A stretch of 64,000 bases of DNA, taken from positions 22,233,631 through 22,297,630 of the forward strand of contig NC_134569.1 of NCBI RefSeq assembly GCF_050947875.1. Reading direction: 5' to 3'. Position 1 is the stretch's first letter. Every line of letters starts with the position of its first letter. Shown here one piece after another: positions 20,108-31,460 of the stretch. This stretch comes from Dermacentor variabilis. Its lineage: Eukaryota; Arthropoda; Arachnida; Ixodida; Ixodidae. Position numbers and translations under genes: made by a program. The notes below the pieces were generated by a model. The model searched no databases and was not told the DNA's origin. It was given only the letters and a program-made list of their open reading frames with translations.

Positions 20108-22003
20108 CATGTAAAATGGTGTTGGTGAAGCTAGAACACTACTGAAACTGTCCGTCTTCTAACTTTCCGTCACTACATTTTACTTCGCACTGTGGCAAAA
20201 AGACCAAGTTCAAAAATGCTTGGTCCCTGGGCTTGTTACAATAAACAAAGAGAAGCATTAAAAACATTGCAAGCTTTTCTTGTGGACAGTGATCTGTTTA
20301 GTTCCTTGTGAACGTTATTATTCTTAACAACGCCATGATAACTTTGTCGTACCACTTCGCATTCTGTAAGCTTTGGCAAGTGTTTTTCTTATTTTCTCTC
20401 ATTTTTTATCACTGCTATCAATGCAATGGCAATGTTATCGCGCCATAGATTTCTTGCACACTTCGCTTTGAACTGATGCATTTAACCAAGAGCAGAGTAA
20501 TTCTGTATTGTCACAAATCATACGCCGACTCCGTATTACGCATGTATAGATATACAATGTATATCAAGACCTTTCTATATTTATAGAGTGTACTTATGGA
20601 GCTACACTCTGTGCGACTGAGAAACCTTTGCGCAATGTATTTATATTCTTCCATTTATCTTATATTCTTCCATTATTTATTTCTCTGGTGTAGCTTTTCT
20701 ATTTTATGTGTGCACGGTGGCTATAATTTTGTGACAGCGGACTCATAAGTAGCCAAACTTCCCATATTGCCACCGTTAATAATGCATAACAAACGTCAAA
20801 ACTGCTGAGCTATAGTCGACTCTATGAAATCGCTTCGGGGAGCTCTCTCCACGTCTGAGCATTAGATGGGTTTGCCACCCTCGCGACTTGAAAGCGACGG
20901 CCACAAGAGCCAATAATGTTCCGTGGGCGGGCGGAAGTGTCCTTTTTCTGACGGAAGACGAGCACCGCAACGCATTATTTACCAGTGCCGGTGCGATGGA
21001 GATCTCGCGCCATATTTAAGCCAGCTGACGTTTTTTTGTCCTATAAGTGTTTGCTATTTTCTACGTTCCCTATCCTCCTTTTTTTTAAATCTTGATTTGT
21101 ATATATTTTAGTAATGCTGAAAGAATGTTCTTTGAACATGATGTAGCTTCTATGTATTGTTCTCAGGAATCTATGCTGCACTTCCAATATGAGACGATGT
21201 GCAACACTGCGCAGCGGTTCAATTTCGCTCGTTGCGGGCATGATGCGTCATAAGCAATGGGATGGTCTTTCATCATTTCTGCGAGAAATGTAAGCGAGAA
21301 ACCAACTCTGCCCATCCACTTTTCAATTTCATCGCCTCCCGACGAGATCTGTTTCATGCATCCCCATTGTCTCACTTCACGTGCTTTATGCGGCGCGCAC
21401 GGATGTCACACGGATTCCGCTTGGTTCAAAGCACGTGATTCTGGTTTCAGCGTAGCGCCTGTATAGATGTGCCCTTATACCATTATTAAATAATAGTTAT
21501 ATTAGCATTTCTAATCACTCTGATCACCTAAATAAAGGAAATAATTGGTATGCAAGGTTTTAGGACCACCGGCCTTGACCACAAAAGGAAATCACATACC
21601 TTCAAAACTTCCCTTTTATTTACAGTTACCGCTTGGCGTTGTAATCTTAATTCTAGTGTTTAATACACCATACACTGCCCTAGACATTCCTCTACCATAG
21701 CACGAGAAAGATATAAAAGTTAAATGAAGGAGGAAAGGCAGGGAATTTAACGAAGACTAAGCCCGGTTGGCATACCACGCACTGAGAGAAGCAGAAAGCG
21801 GAGGAAAATATTAAGAGTGAGAGAGAAAGTTGATGTGCACTGGAGTCGCCGATGTACGATGAATACTTTCAGCGCTGAGTCGAAGACAGTCTCTCTGCCA
21901 GGTTGCCTTCAGGGATGTGTGTACGTATGGGCGTGTGTGTTTCGATGTGCTTGCTTGCGCGCGTCCGTGTGCGTGTGTCTGCGTAAGCGTGTGTGTGTGA
22001 GCT

Positions 22004-22008
<5 letters not shown>

Positions 22009-22088
<80 letters not shown>

Positions 22089-22129
22089 TGTGTGTGTGTT
22101 CACGCTAGCACGTGAACACACACACAATC
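22009..22129. repeat. (TA)n followed by a perfect hairpin
   Basis: A TA tract at 22009-22085 is followed at once by 19-bp perfect arms GATTGTGTGTGTGTTCACG (22086-22104) and its complement (22111-22129) around a CTAGCA loop. A (GT)-rich stretch also precedes the TA tract. As RNA or single-stranded DNA the whole would fold strongly. Confidence 0.9.
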
Positions 22130-22710
22130 GGTGATTCAAGTACCTAGCTGCCGGCATGTTCTTACATTCGATTAGCCTGGTGAATGCGTCCTCTGAATGT
22201 TCGACGTCAGCTCGCATATTTGCTTCACGTTTTCAACATTAACCTCGGACGTCGCGGACGTTACGAGCGACATGGGCGCCATAAAAGCGTGGAAGTTCGC
22301 TGTCACTCGTCCAGCATTGGCGTTTTCTGCGTGCATGCAACAGCTGCTTTTCTTTTGCATTTTTTTCTCGTGTAACAAAAAACATTGGCGACGTAGTTGG
22401 CACTGCAGTAAATTATGATGAAGGCGGTGTTGTATAGCCGGCAGCTTTACGAGGCTGCAGTCTGTTCCAACTTTACAGAAGCTGTGAACTAGTGCCATGC
22501 ACCGCAGAAGTCTTTTTTCTGCATGTGCGCTTCGCTAAATACTCACGTACTTAATCACCTCTTTCTTGAATTAAAGGAATAAACGGTTGCGTGACAGTCC
22601 AATTGACTCGGTCTACCGCAACGTCTCGACAGAACTTTCTGAATCATCGTTTTTCATTAGCCATCGCCATAGCGACGGAGACTATGACGAACGCCAACAG
22701 TCAGCAGTAC

Positions 22711-22864
22711 ATTATAAAATATGAAGACGCCAAATAAACAGACACACACAAGAGAGGAGAACGGGACAGGGCGTCCTGTCCCGTTCTCTGTCCCGCTCTG
22801 TCCCGCCCTGTCCCGTTCTTCTCTTGTGTGTGTCTGTTTATTTGGCGTCTTCATATTTTATAAT
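22711..22864. repeat. Long palindrome P1, 154 bp
   Basis: Arms begin ATTATAAAATATGAAGACGC and end with its complement. The outer 44 bp match exactly, followed by a small mismatch and a further CGGGACAGGGCG match; the centre is made of CTGTCCCG-type units. Frames on both strands start MKTPNKQTHTREE because of the symmetry and are not genes. It resembles foldback sequences recalled from tick genomes. Just outside, CTACCAACTAGCCCGA (22871-22886) matches in reverse the GGGCTAGTTGGT seen near P3. Confidence 0.9.
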
Positions 22865-22964
22865 AAACAGCTACCAACTAGCCCGACAATAAATGCTTTT
22901 AAGTCAGCAGTACCGCAGTGGATGGGGCTGAAGAAAAGAATGTTATTGTTGCGCATTCTACATA

Positions 22965-23040
22965 GAGAAAAAGAAAGAACAAGCAAGGCAGGGAGGGAGG
23001 TTAATCAGGTTGTGCCTAGTTTGCTACCCTAAATTGGAGG
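22965..23040 (-). mobile_element. LINE G-type 3' UTR fragment
   Basis: On the minus strand, TTTAGGGTAGCAAACTAGGC followed by TTAACCTCCCTCCCTGCC matches the 3' UTR shared by LINE G (59370-59415) and LINE E. Only the terminal part is present, as for many 5'-truncated insertions. Confidence 0.65.
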
Positions 23041-25541
23041 AACTAAAAGCGAGAAGAAAAAAAAAAGAAATGGATAAGCAGTGATGCACGTGCGTACACA
23101 GCGGCGTTTACCGCGCACTCAACAGCGGTCGCAAGTCCACTCGTCTTTAAGTATAAAGTATGTAACCAGTATCTATAACTCATGAGGGTAGTCTGAAACA
23201 TAGTTAAGCTCCGTAGCGCAAATCTATCGAACACTGTATACGTAAGTTAAAACAACAACTGAAAAACAGCGAAGTGTTTTAAGATGTACTTATCATGTGG
23301 TCGAAATATAGAGTTATGTTCCCGTTGATGAAGTGCGGTGCGGTCCATTCACATTTATTATGACAATATTTTGCAGTCTTTTGCAGCTGCTGTAGCAGCA
23401 GCAGCGTGATCAGTTCCTTAAAAAAAAACCCTTCGAAAGGAACTTGACGATACAACACTGACCCAAACATGAAGCGATTGCCGCAAACATCTGGCTAAAA
23501 CAATGAGCGGGGAATTGTGTATTTCAAAGAAGCAATTATTGGATTTCGTAATCGCGGTGGAAGAAAGTGGCTCTTTTGAGGCAGAAATTAATTTTCTCCT
23601 TTTGAACGAACAAATGCAATCTGACGTGTAACCAGTCATTGCAGTTATCGCTGTTATAATGTATGCTATAAGCTTATTCGTCATTCTGGTTAGATTTTGC
23701 AGAGCGAAATAGCACGCCGTTACTCTTAAAAATTTATTATATTTATTATATGTAAGTGTCAAAAGCAAGGTTTTACAATTGTCGCTGGGGTAAAAAAGAA
23801 ATGAAATCAAGAACACAATAAAAAAAAGACACCGAATGCTTGCTCGTGCGTAATTACATGTTCGACGCGTTCTGCGCCGAAAGTATGAATCCGTCCGAAG
23901 CATTTCTTGCGGCATCGCAAGCACGCGCAATGCTATATGAAGGAAATCACAGTTAAAAGTAATCCAATGAAATGCTTAGTATGGCAATTTCCATCTTTTT
24001 ATGTTCTTGTGCTCAACATTGTCAAAAAAGAGAGGACGAAGACAAATCGGCGACAGCCTACGAGGCTGCGTTACAATATTGCGACATAAAAGATGCCAAG
24101 CCGTGCAACAAGGCATTCTCTTTTTAAAGAAAATTAAAAAAGAACTCCTAAAGATATCATGGGTTATAAAGCAGCCAATTTTCCTAATGCCACTCCCACC
24201 ACCCGGCGACTTTCGGTTATGCCAAGAAATTCGCTCAAGTCTCGATGCTTCAACTCGTAGTGAGCGAGTGGAAGTAATACCGCCAGTCCCGTTAGGGGCA
24301 CGAACAGCTCACTGGAGCTGCTATCGAGCAAGACAGAAGTCAGTTTGGGAAATGTCTTCCTTTAGTACGACGTTTTGTTGCCTCGCACGGTAGCGAAGAG
24401 CGAGGAAATCCCGAAGAGCTTGCTGGCCCCGGGGATGCCTAGACACTTTGTATGCAGATGAACATATTTGTTGAAGTGAATACATTCTGTTATTGTTGTT
24501 CCGGTCACTGGCACCGGTGTTTCCACACAGACGGCCTTGTGTCGTCCTTGGCAGAAAATGGCTCGGGATACTTTTGTAGCTACGAGCGCGCTTCAAATGA
24601 CAACAGAGTAGCGCTGCCGTCTATGACGCTTACGGACTCTGATGCGTACAAGTTAATGTAGACACATCGTTATTCATGCTTTTCGATATGGCCCAACACT
24701 TTCAAAGGGTCAGCAACAATCGCGAGTCACATGTTCTACTTTTTCCATGCGCTGAGCGACCTCCTGGAAGATTATACAAGCAATTAAGTGGAACCTCCAG
24801 TAAAAAGAAATTGCCAATATATGTAACATTATACGGCGGTCGGCGTGGCGCGGACTGTTTCATGTTTCGTTATGATGTGTGTGGGTATGGGGGGGGGGGG
24901 GGGAGGAGCTGCTGATGCAGTATGCGTTATTTAGTTATAGATGCGTGAGAAGTACGAACAGAGAAACCACATGTTTACACATATTTACAGATAATATGCA
25001 AGTTACACATATTAAAGCATATATACGTTGTCGAACATATAGATTCCTCATCACGCCTACCACCGAGCTATCGAAAACATTCTACGGATATCTTCCCCAG
25101 TTCCCGTTCAGAGAGGCTCCGCGTAGTTTGTTTGCGTGGGGCCCGACGCGGCAAAATCAACACGCTAATGCTGTCATATGCAGCGGAGAGGGAACGGCTG
25201 CGCGTGCATGCGTAAATTATGTACGAGTGGCGTATACCCTCGTTTTCGTGCTCGCTTGTCGGTTGTTTACAGGAGTGTCTCATGCTCCTTGCCATCCGCT
25301 TCTTAGTATGGGCTTAGGGATTTCTGACCTAGTTCTAACGCCTCCTTTCTGCGTATGGCCTATGGGGAACGGCGAAAGCGGACGCGCTCGTAGAATGTTT
25401 CGCGCCGGCTCACCTGTTGTTACCGCGGACAATAGGCCGTTTGTCACTGTACCCAAAATGGCAGCTATCAACCGCGCGCACAGTGAGCTTAAACTGTGCA
25501 TTCTCGCCCTGCATTGGGAAAGGGGTTTTCTGGCTTCACAT

Positions 25542-25543
<2 letters not shown>
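23041..25543. other. Unassigned DNA
   Basis: The longest frames (23418-23930 minus, 170 codons; 24879-25622 plus, 247 codons) show no domain; the second runs into a microsatellite and begins in a G tract. The GC-rich block 25080-25530 contrasts with its surroundings and could be part of an unrecognised repeat. No gene is called. Confidence 0.45.
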
Positions 25544-25589
<46 letters not shown>

Positions 25590-25620
25590 GTTATTTATTT
25601 ATTTATTTATTTATTTATTT
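25544..25620. repeat. (TTTA)n, LINE D tail
   Basis: Nearly pure TTTA repeat with one TTTAG unit. On the minus strand it follows GCTAGCAGTATGTTCAAATA, the 3' end of LINE D. Confidence 0.85.
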
Positions 25621-25946
25621 GAACATACTGCTAGCCTCAGATTTGAGGCGGTTGCAGAAAAGGGGCAGGATACATATTCAAAAGAACACAGTTCAAGTAG
25701 GCGCGGACATAGATAAGTTTAGGGGAACAAGGCAGTACATATGCACTCTATATTCATTATACAAATGCTATAAAAGGAGGGGGGAAAGAGTAATAAACGC
25801 CATGTTGGAAGGATTAGCACACAACACAAAATAAGAAATAAAAATAAAATAAATAAATAAAAGAACAAAGAAAGAAAATGTAGATATATTGGATGTTCAT
25901 TGCGCAAGAGACAGGACTCAGCAGGTCCAGGGGGAGTCATGGGCAG

Positions 25947-25948
<2 letters not shown>

Positions 25949-26026
<78 letters not shown>
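25949..26026. repeat. (TA)n tract inside LINE D 3' UTR
   Basis: About 39 uninterrupted AT units between GGGCAGCA and CAGGGCAGC. It separates the polyprotein end from the distal 3' UTR and may have expanded after insertion. Confidence 0.9.
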
Positions 26027-26029
<3 letters not shown>

Positions 26030-26184
26030 GGCAGCATACACGACACTGAGAAGTGACTCAGAAGAATGTCATTGTGCGACGCAGCTCGCCTACGTGCAGA
26101 TCGTAGCTACAAAGCGTTGTTTGATAACTTGGCGATAAAGGTTTCGAGTGATACGCAAGTGGCAACGTCATCAGGCAATATTGT

Positions 26185-28880
26185 CTATCCACGGATTGCA
26201 TGTTGAAAAAAGGAGTACCTGAATATGTCGTTGTGAAATCTGTATTCTGTTATTAAGTGCTTGGTGGGTTTTGTTCGAGAACTACGTGTGTCTGTCTGTA
26301 GTAAGGAGTCACTCGCATTGACTTTCATACTGCCATTAAGAAGAAGAAAAAGAAACTTAAAACTAAGTAATCGAGCTTGATTTTCTATACTGGGAAGTTC
26401 AGCTTGCCTTAATAGTTCTGTGGGGAAATCAAGATGGACATACTTATTAAAAATAAATCTAATCGCTTTCCTTTGTTCGCTCTCCAATTTTGCTATGTAC
26501 TGTTTACGGAAAGGAAACCAACATTCCATTCCATAATCCAGTATAGAGCGAACTAGTGACAGGTATGCTAAGCGTTTAGTATCTGTTGATGCGGATCTAA
26601 GCGAGCGTTTTAACGAGTATAGAACTGCCAGTGCTTTATTAACAATATATGTTGCCTGCTTGTCCCATTTAAGATCTGATGAAATTATGACACCTAAATA
26701 TTTATACTCTTCTACTTTCTTTAACATCTGTCCTTGTAAGTAATCTGGGTAGTTCATGGGCGCTCTTTTATTCGTCACTGTCGTGCAAACTGCTTTTTCT
26801 CTGTTAATCACCATCTGCCACGTTTGGAACCATTGTGTTATAATTCCAAGTGCACTGTTTAAGGCTATCTGGTCATCACGACAGGTTATTTCCTTGTAGA
26901 TAACGCAGTCATCTGCAAACTTTCTTACTGTGACGTTAGTATTAATGTGTAAATCATTGATAAAAAGAAGGAAGAGGATAGGAACTGAAACGGCACCTTG
27001 TGGGACGCCAGATAGCACATCGCCGCAATCCGAAGAGTATTCTTTGAAACATACATATTGACGTCGACCTGCAAGATAGCTTTTTATCCAATTGGTGATG
27101 TTGTTATCACCGAGGTAGTGGATAAGTTTCTGAAGTAACTTTGGATGGGAAACCCGATCGAATGCTTTGGATAGGCCTAGGAATATCATATCGGTTTCAC
27201 TGCATTTGTTGATTGTAAGTACTAAGTCGTGGATTGTCTCAATCAATTGAGTAGTCGTAGATAATCCTTTCCTAAACCCATGCTGATTAGGGACAACTAA
27301 AATATTTTTTCTACGAATGATACTATGCATTTTACGATTATATGTTCTAGGATTTTGCCGGCCATGCAAGTAAGCGATATTGCTCGGTGATTTGCTGTGC
27401 TGGTAAGGTCACCGGATTTATGCATATGGATAACCTTAGCCAGTTTTCCATTTCACCAGAAATTCGCCAATTTGCAATGATTTTACAAAAATAATCAGCA
27501 AGAACTTGGTCATCCATTCCGCGTAGCGCTTAAAAAATGCACTTGGTTTGTTGTCAGGACCACAAGATTTTTTGGGGTCGATTTCAAGTAAGAGGGAAAA
27601 AATTTCCGATTTGGTTAAGATGAAGTCATCTAGTTTTGCTGTGTTCCTCGGAAGAGGTTTGAGGTTTGGTTGTTTACCGTTGTCTTATGTAAATACTGAC
27701 AAAGTATTCATTTAACTCTGTAGCCTTTGCCGTAGCTTCAGGATTACTGGTCTGACGTGACTTCGAATTAAGGTGTCGCCAAAATTCAGACGGAGATGTT
27801 TTGATAAAATCACTTGAGGTGACATTCATGTATTCATCTTTTGCCTTTTTTACGGCTCACTTTAGTGCAGGGAGTGTTCGCGTATTTTAGTAGTGCAGCC
27901 TGGTATGGGGGGGGGGGGGTAGTTTATTTCTCAGTTTCCTTAATCTGGCAATCTTTCGCTTTAGTTGTATTATATTTTTTTGTTATCCAAGGGCTCGTCT
28001 TACGTAGTAGTTTGATATTTGTGGGAATATATATTGATAAGCAGTGCCCAATGATTCTTTCAAATGTTGACCATAATCCATCTACTGAAACTGTATTCGA
28101 GAAATTCGAGAACGATCTAAAAGTGGAGTAAGAGTGATCTAGATAATCAAGAAAGCTGACGTCGTCAGCATTCGCCCAGTAGAAAATTCGTGTACTCCCT
28201 TTTTGGGTAGGCTGAGGTGCGCCCAACAGTAAGGAACATTTAATAGCTCTGTGGTCCTATATGCCGTCTACAACTTCCCATGAAACACTGTCTTCTGCGA
28301 TATAATCACTCACAAACATCAAATTGAGTACATTCCTGCTTTTTGCAGTAACACGTGTTGGCTACCGTATGAGTTGTCTAAGGCCAAGATTAAAACATAT
28401 ATCAAGCAGTGCCTCTGCGTGAGTTGTATCAGCAATGTTATCAAGGGAGTCCCATGCTATACTAGCAAGGTTAAAATCCCCCGCACGGATTAGCTTTGTA
28501 GTATGTGTAAAAAGACTTTCCATATAATTTGCTAGCCCGTGTAGCATATCATGGGAAGTATTAGGGGGCCGGTACATGGTGCCTAAAAAGACGGAGGAAT
28601 TGCTTGTCGTGATTTTGCACCAAAGTTCTTCAGCGTCGACCATTTCCGGCATAGGTGTGACGTAAATATTTTCCCTTATCAACATTGCTACTCCACCACC
28701 GCGAGAGGACCTATCTTTGCCCATGACAGTATAACCCGGAGGGAAGATATCGCTGCTTGAAATATCAGGAGAAAGCCATGTTTCGGTTATTGTTGCGATA
28801 TCTGGTCTATGTTCTACAATAAATGCCTCAAGTTTCGTGGTTTTGTTCACAACACTTCTGGCATTTATGTTCACTATCAC
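26185..28880 (-). pseudogene. LINE D ORF2: endonuclease and reverse transcriptase
   Basis: ORF2 begins at about 28880, next to the ORF1 end. Endonuclease motifs are VNINARSVVNKTTKLEAF, ATITETWLSPDISS, RGGGVAMLIRENIY, TMYRPPNTS and LIRAGDFNLASIAWD, covering 28880-28362. A linker at 28226-27924 (SPWITKKYNTTKAKD) and fingers at about 27660-27400 (DPKKSCGPDN) follow in other frames. The open part 27369-26185 holds NQHGFRKGLSTTTQLIE, LGLSKAFDRVSHPKLLQKL, SGVPQGAVSVPILFLLFIND, RKFADDCVIY, EEYKYLGVIISSDLKWDKQ and LESEQRKAIRFIFNKY. The first catalytic box reads LGLSKAFD where FLDLSKAFD is usual. Several frameshifts mean no full enzyme can be made. Confidence 0.85.
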
Positions 28881-28882
28881 TA

Positions 28883-29110
28883 GGCTAGGGGGCGTTCATA
28901 TTTAGTCAGTTTTCTTTTTTTTCTTTCGGACGGAAGGTATCTTTCCCACAGGCACTCAGGCTCCTTTACGTTCGTCCCAGACGTAAACTTGGCCATTGAT
29001 TTTAATCTTGTCACACACAAGTGTAACTTTTTCACCCCTATCTCGGTTGCTCTTGCTGCTGTTCCAAAGTCTTTTCGGATGTTACGCACACGGATAGGTC
29101 ATTAAATTTT
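28883..29110 (-). pseudogene. LINE D ORF1, C-terminal end
   Basis: In one minus-strand frame the sequence reads LWNSSKSNRDRGEKVTLV, then CDKIKINGQVYVWDERKGA, a stop, then VPVGKIPSVRKKKKTD and a stop just before ORF2. The block KIKINGQVYVWDE is the usual end of CR1/Jockey-type ORF1 proteins, which bind element RNA. The 69-codon alternative frame over the same bases lacks this pattern and is rejected. The internal stop marks decay. Confidence 0.65.
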
Positions 29111-29424
29111 TCGACCAACTCGTTGTATAATCCAGCGCATTAGAACAAAAATTAACAAAGAGGTATTTCCTATACGTGCAAGGCGTATTTCGACTCCCTC
29201 AACAGGTAGTGACTAACAGTTATGCCTGTTACTGCGACAGATATCCTGTTGACTTAGCACAAACACCTGGATTGATCAGAAATCAAAGTGCTCCGTTCAA
29301 TTCTTGATAGCACCCTGAAATTAATTTGTACATTCCGGCAAAGTTGAGCGACGATAAAATTTTTTTAACTTTATTGCACTACCTGTGGCTTGGCACTATA
29401 TGTGTACGCGTCACTTTTTGCACA

Positions 29425-30835
29425 GAGGATCACCGGGGTGCTCGTCGACAGCTGAAACAATTGCCATTGCGCACGATCTCCCAGCCAATACCCATATAGT
29501 CATGGAAGCGCTCAGAGCACACGTAAGGCACCTTGCTCGAGCCCCTGCCCATCACCTAGCCTCACTGCCAGTGGATCGACCACGTGCCTCCTTTTGTGAA
29601 ACAGTCCTGCCCTATCGTGCATACCTTCCATCAGGTTATACAGCTCCAGCGAAAGTTCCGTTTCCCCCATGGTGCTTGGCTCAAGAAAAGGTTCGAATAA
29701 TGGTGCCAGGAATACGAACAAAAGCCCAACTCTCGTCTCCAGCACCCAAGCAGCTTTCACTGCTCTTGCTGTAGGAGACATACAACGAGCATCATCATCT
29801 ATATACTGATGCTTCAACCACGGTGAATGGGTCTTCAGGATTGGTGATCTTTCCGGCAACGCCCTTTACCATAAAAATTCGGCTATCTTACCAGACTACA
29901 TCGACTGCCGCGGAGCTTGCTGCTATTCGTTGCGCACTTCGTGTAACTTCTGATGAACTAACCAAGAAATGGAGCATGTTCAGCGGCTCCAAGGCTGCTC
30001 TTCATTGTTTGGTTTCTGTCTTACGCCGAGGACCTCACGAACAACTAGTTCTAGAAATCAGACTGCTGCTTCACCACCTCGTCAAGCAAGGACACGACAT
30101 CACGTTACAGTGGATTCCAAACTACTGTGGCAAATTGGGCAATGAACATGCCGACGCAGCAGCACGATCTGCACATGAGGAGGCCTTGCAAGACTCAATT
30201 CCATTTTCAAGAACAGACGCTGCAATGAAAATTCCTGTGCTTGCAAATGAAGCCATCAGAACTTTATGGAACACACCAAGCTTGAAGCTCACACGTCCGA
30301 CTGGACCCATCCCTTCCACTTCGACCCCCATCTGGACTCTCTCGACTCGAGACAGCAGTACTTTGCCGACTGTGGCTTGGTGTCGCCTACACAAGATCTT
30401 TCGCCTTCCGAGTCAGTATGGACGACAGCGCAGCTTGCACTCACTGCGGCGGCGAGGAGACGATCGAACACGTACTTTGCCACTGTCCTCCATACAGCGC
30501 GCACCGGCTGTCACTAGCGGCCGCGTTGGCACGCCTTGACGACATCTCATCAGAACAGTCAGTCTTGGAAAGCCGACACGAACTGTCGTCGTAGCGAAAG
30601 TTGGTCAAGGCTTTGTTGACCATCTTGTGTGACAGTGGCCTATTAGAAAGACTGTAATGATCCCATCCCGTCCCTTTTCATATTTTTTTTCTCGCGCTTT
30701 CATTTTTGTGACGCTCTTTTTTCTCACGTATTTACTTCCCCTTTCCCTTCCCCTAGTGCAGGGTAGCAAACCAGAGGTTTTAACTCTGGTTAGCCTCCCT
30801 GCCTTTCTCTCACATTCGTCTCTCTCTCTCTTTTG
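29425..30835 (+). pseudogene. LINE E (LINE G family): RT end, RNase H and 3' UTR
   Basis: The plus-strand frame reads STAETIAIAHDLPANTHI, LRAHVRHLARAPAHHLASLP and PPWCLAQEKVRIM, then a TAG at 29772, then RNase H: HLYTDASTTVNGSSG, STAAELAAIRCALR, FSGSKAALHCL and QWIPNYCGKLGNEHADAAA. The third catalytic Asp (FCD in LINE G) is Gly/Ser here, so the RNase H is dead. After a frameshift near 30330 come SLDS, a LCRLWLGVAYT-like block and CTHCGGEETIEHVLCHCPPY. The 3' UTR has GCAGGGTAGCAAACCAGAGG and ends in CT-rich sequence near 30830. It is truncated at the 5' side within the reverse transcriptase thumb. Confidence 0.85.
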
Positions 30836-30837
30836 CA

Positions 30838-31460
30838 CAGAATTCAGTTCGTTGCTAGCCCTCCGTGTCATTGTGGCCACGCTAATGGCGACGTACAACG
30901 CCCCCTTCTTGAATGCACGCGACGCCATACTGCGGCCAAGACTAAAGGCTCACTTAATGTTGTTGGATCGTCAACCGCTCAATCTGGAAAAAAAACATTG
31001 GGCACGAGGCCGACAATTGGGTTACACTTATCGCTTGTCCCTTTTATAGCCTTCGGAGAAAATACAAAAATAGTAGGTTCTTACTAGAAGTTCGTGACTG
31101 AGGCCACTAATATTATTTTAGATAATATAGATTGTACACGTGTAGCTCACGGCTGAGTTTGCTCTGTGCGGTTTATTTGTCTTGTTAAGATGATATGCGC
31201 AGATACGCCAACTCTCACATCTGTAAAACTCTCAACTTATGCACGTGTTTTTATATTCTTTTGTGCACTTTCGCTTGTTTGTAGAGCTGTGTGTACAGTT
31301 GCTTGGAAATTTGGAAATGTTGGTGATATTTCTCGGTCTCCAGTACATTTCAGTCTTCTTGTGATTTAAAGTTTGCTTGCCCTGCGGATAGGAGCAACCG
31401 GCGCTTACAAATGAGGCACCAACCTCGCATTTAAATACATATAAATAAAGAAAAAAAGAG
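30838..31460 (+). pseudogene. LINE H fragment: zinc tail and 3' UTR
   Basis: The plus strand encodes SPPCHCGHANGDVQRPLLEC, a CxC..H..C tail that matches SPQCSCGHPDEDVQ at 62.1 kb. A 3' UTR then ends GGAGCAACCGGCGCTTACAA ... GGCACCAACCTCGCATTTAA and AATAAAG. The same 3' end occurs at 62853-62906. It directly follows the LINE E tail. Only the last part of the polyprotein is present. Confidence 0.7.

Larger units (their letters stand above)
18683..22008. other. Unassigned DNA with simple repeats
   Basis: No gene is recognised. It contains (TA)n at 19425-19515, a G tract at 20091-20107 and a small hairpin at 19723-19765. The minus-strand frames at 21041-21375 give no domain. A stretch at 21725-21785 read on the minus strand (CCGGGCTTAG...TTCCCTGCCTTTCCTCC) is weakly like the LINE G 3' UTR. 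Confidence 0.45.
25544..29110 (-). mobile_element. LINE D, CR1/Jockey-like, 5'-truncated
   Basis: Minus-strand order: the end of ORF1 (29110-28883), endonuclease, linker, reverse transcriptase, a 3' UTR containing a (TA)n tract (26026-25949), and an (AAAT)n tail. The reverse transcriptase frame of about 390 codons is open while the upstream half is broken, so it is a moderately old copy. About 3.5 kb is present; most of ORF1 is missing. A related 3' end (TACTGCTAGCCTGAAT) lies at 45285-45425. Confidence 0.8.

Noticed and set aside
24879..25622. A 247-codon plus-strand frame as a host gene.
   Set aside because: It starts in a G tract, ends in TTTA repeats translated as Tyr-Leu-Phe-Ile, and has no domain or splice signals that I recognise.
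28880..29089. The 69-codon minus frame beginning MRNIRKDFGTAAR as LINE D ORF1.
   Set aside because: Another frame over the same bases carries the expected KIKINGQVYVWDE ending of ORF1.
29950..29975. A hammerhead ribozyme core (CTGATGA ... GAAA).
   Set aside because: The bases lie inside LINE E RNase H codons and there is no stem II between the two motifs. Other CTGATGA occurrences also lacked the stems.
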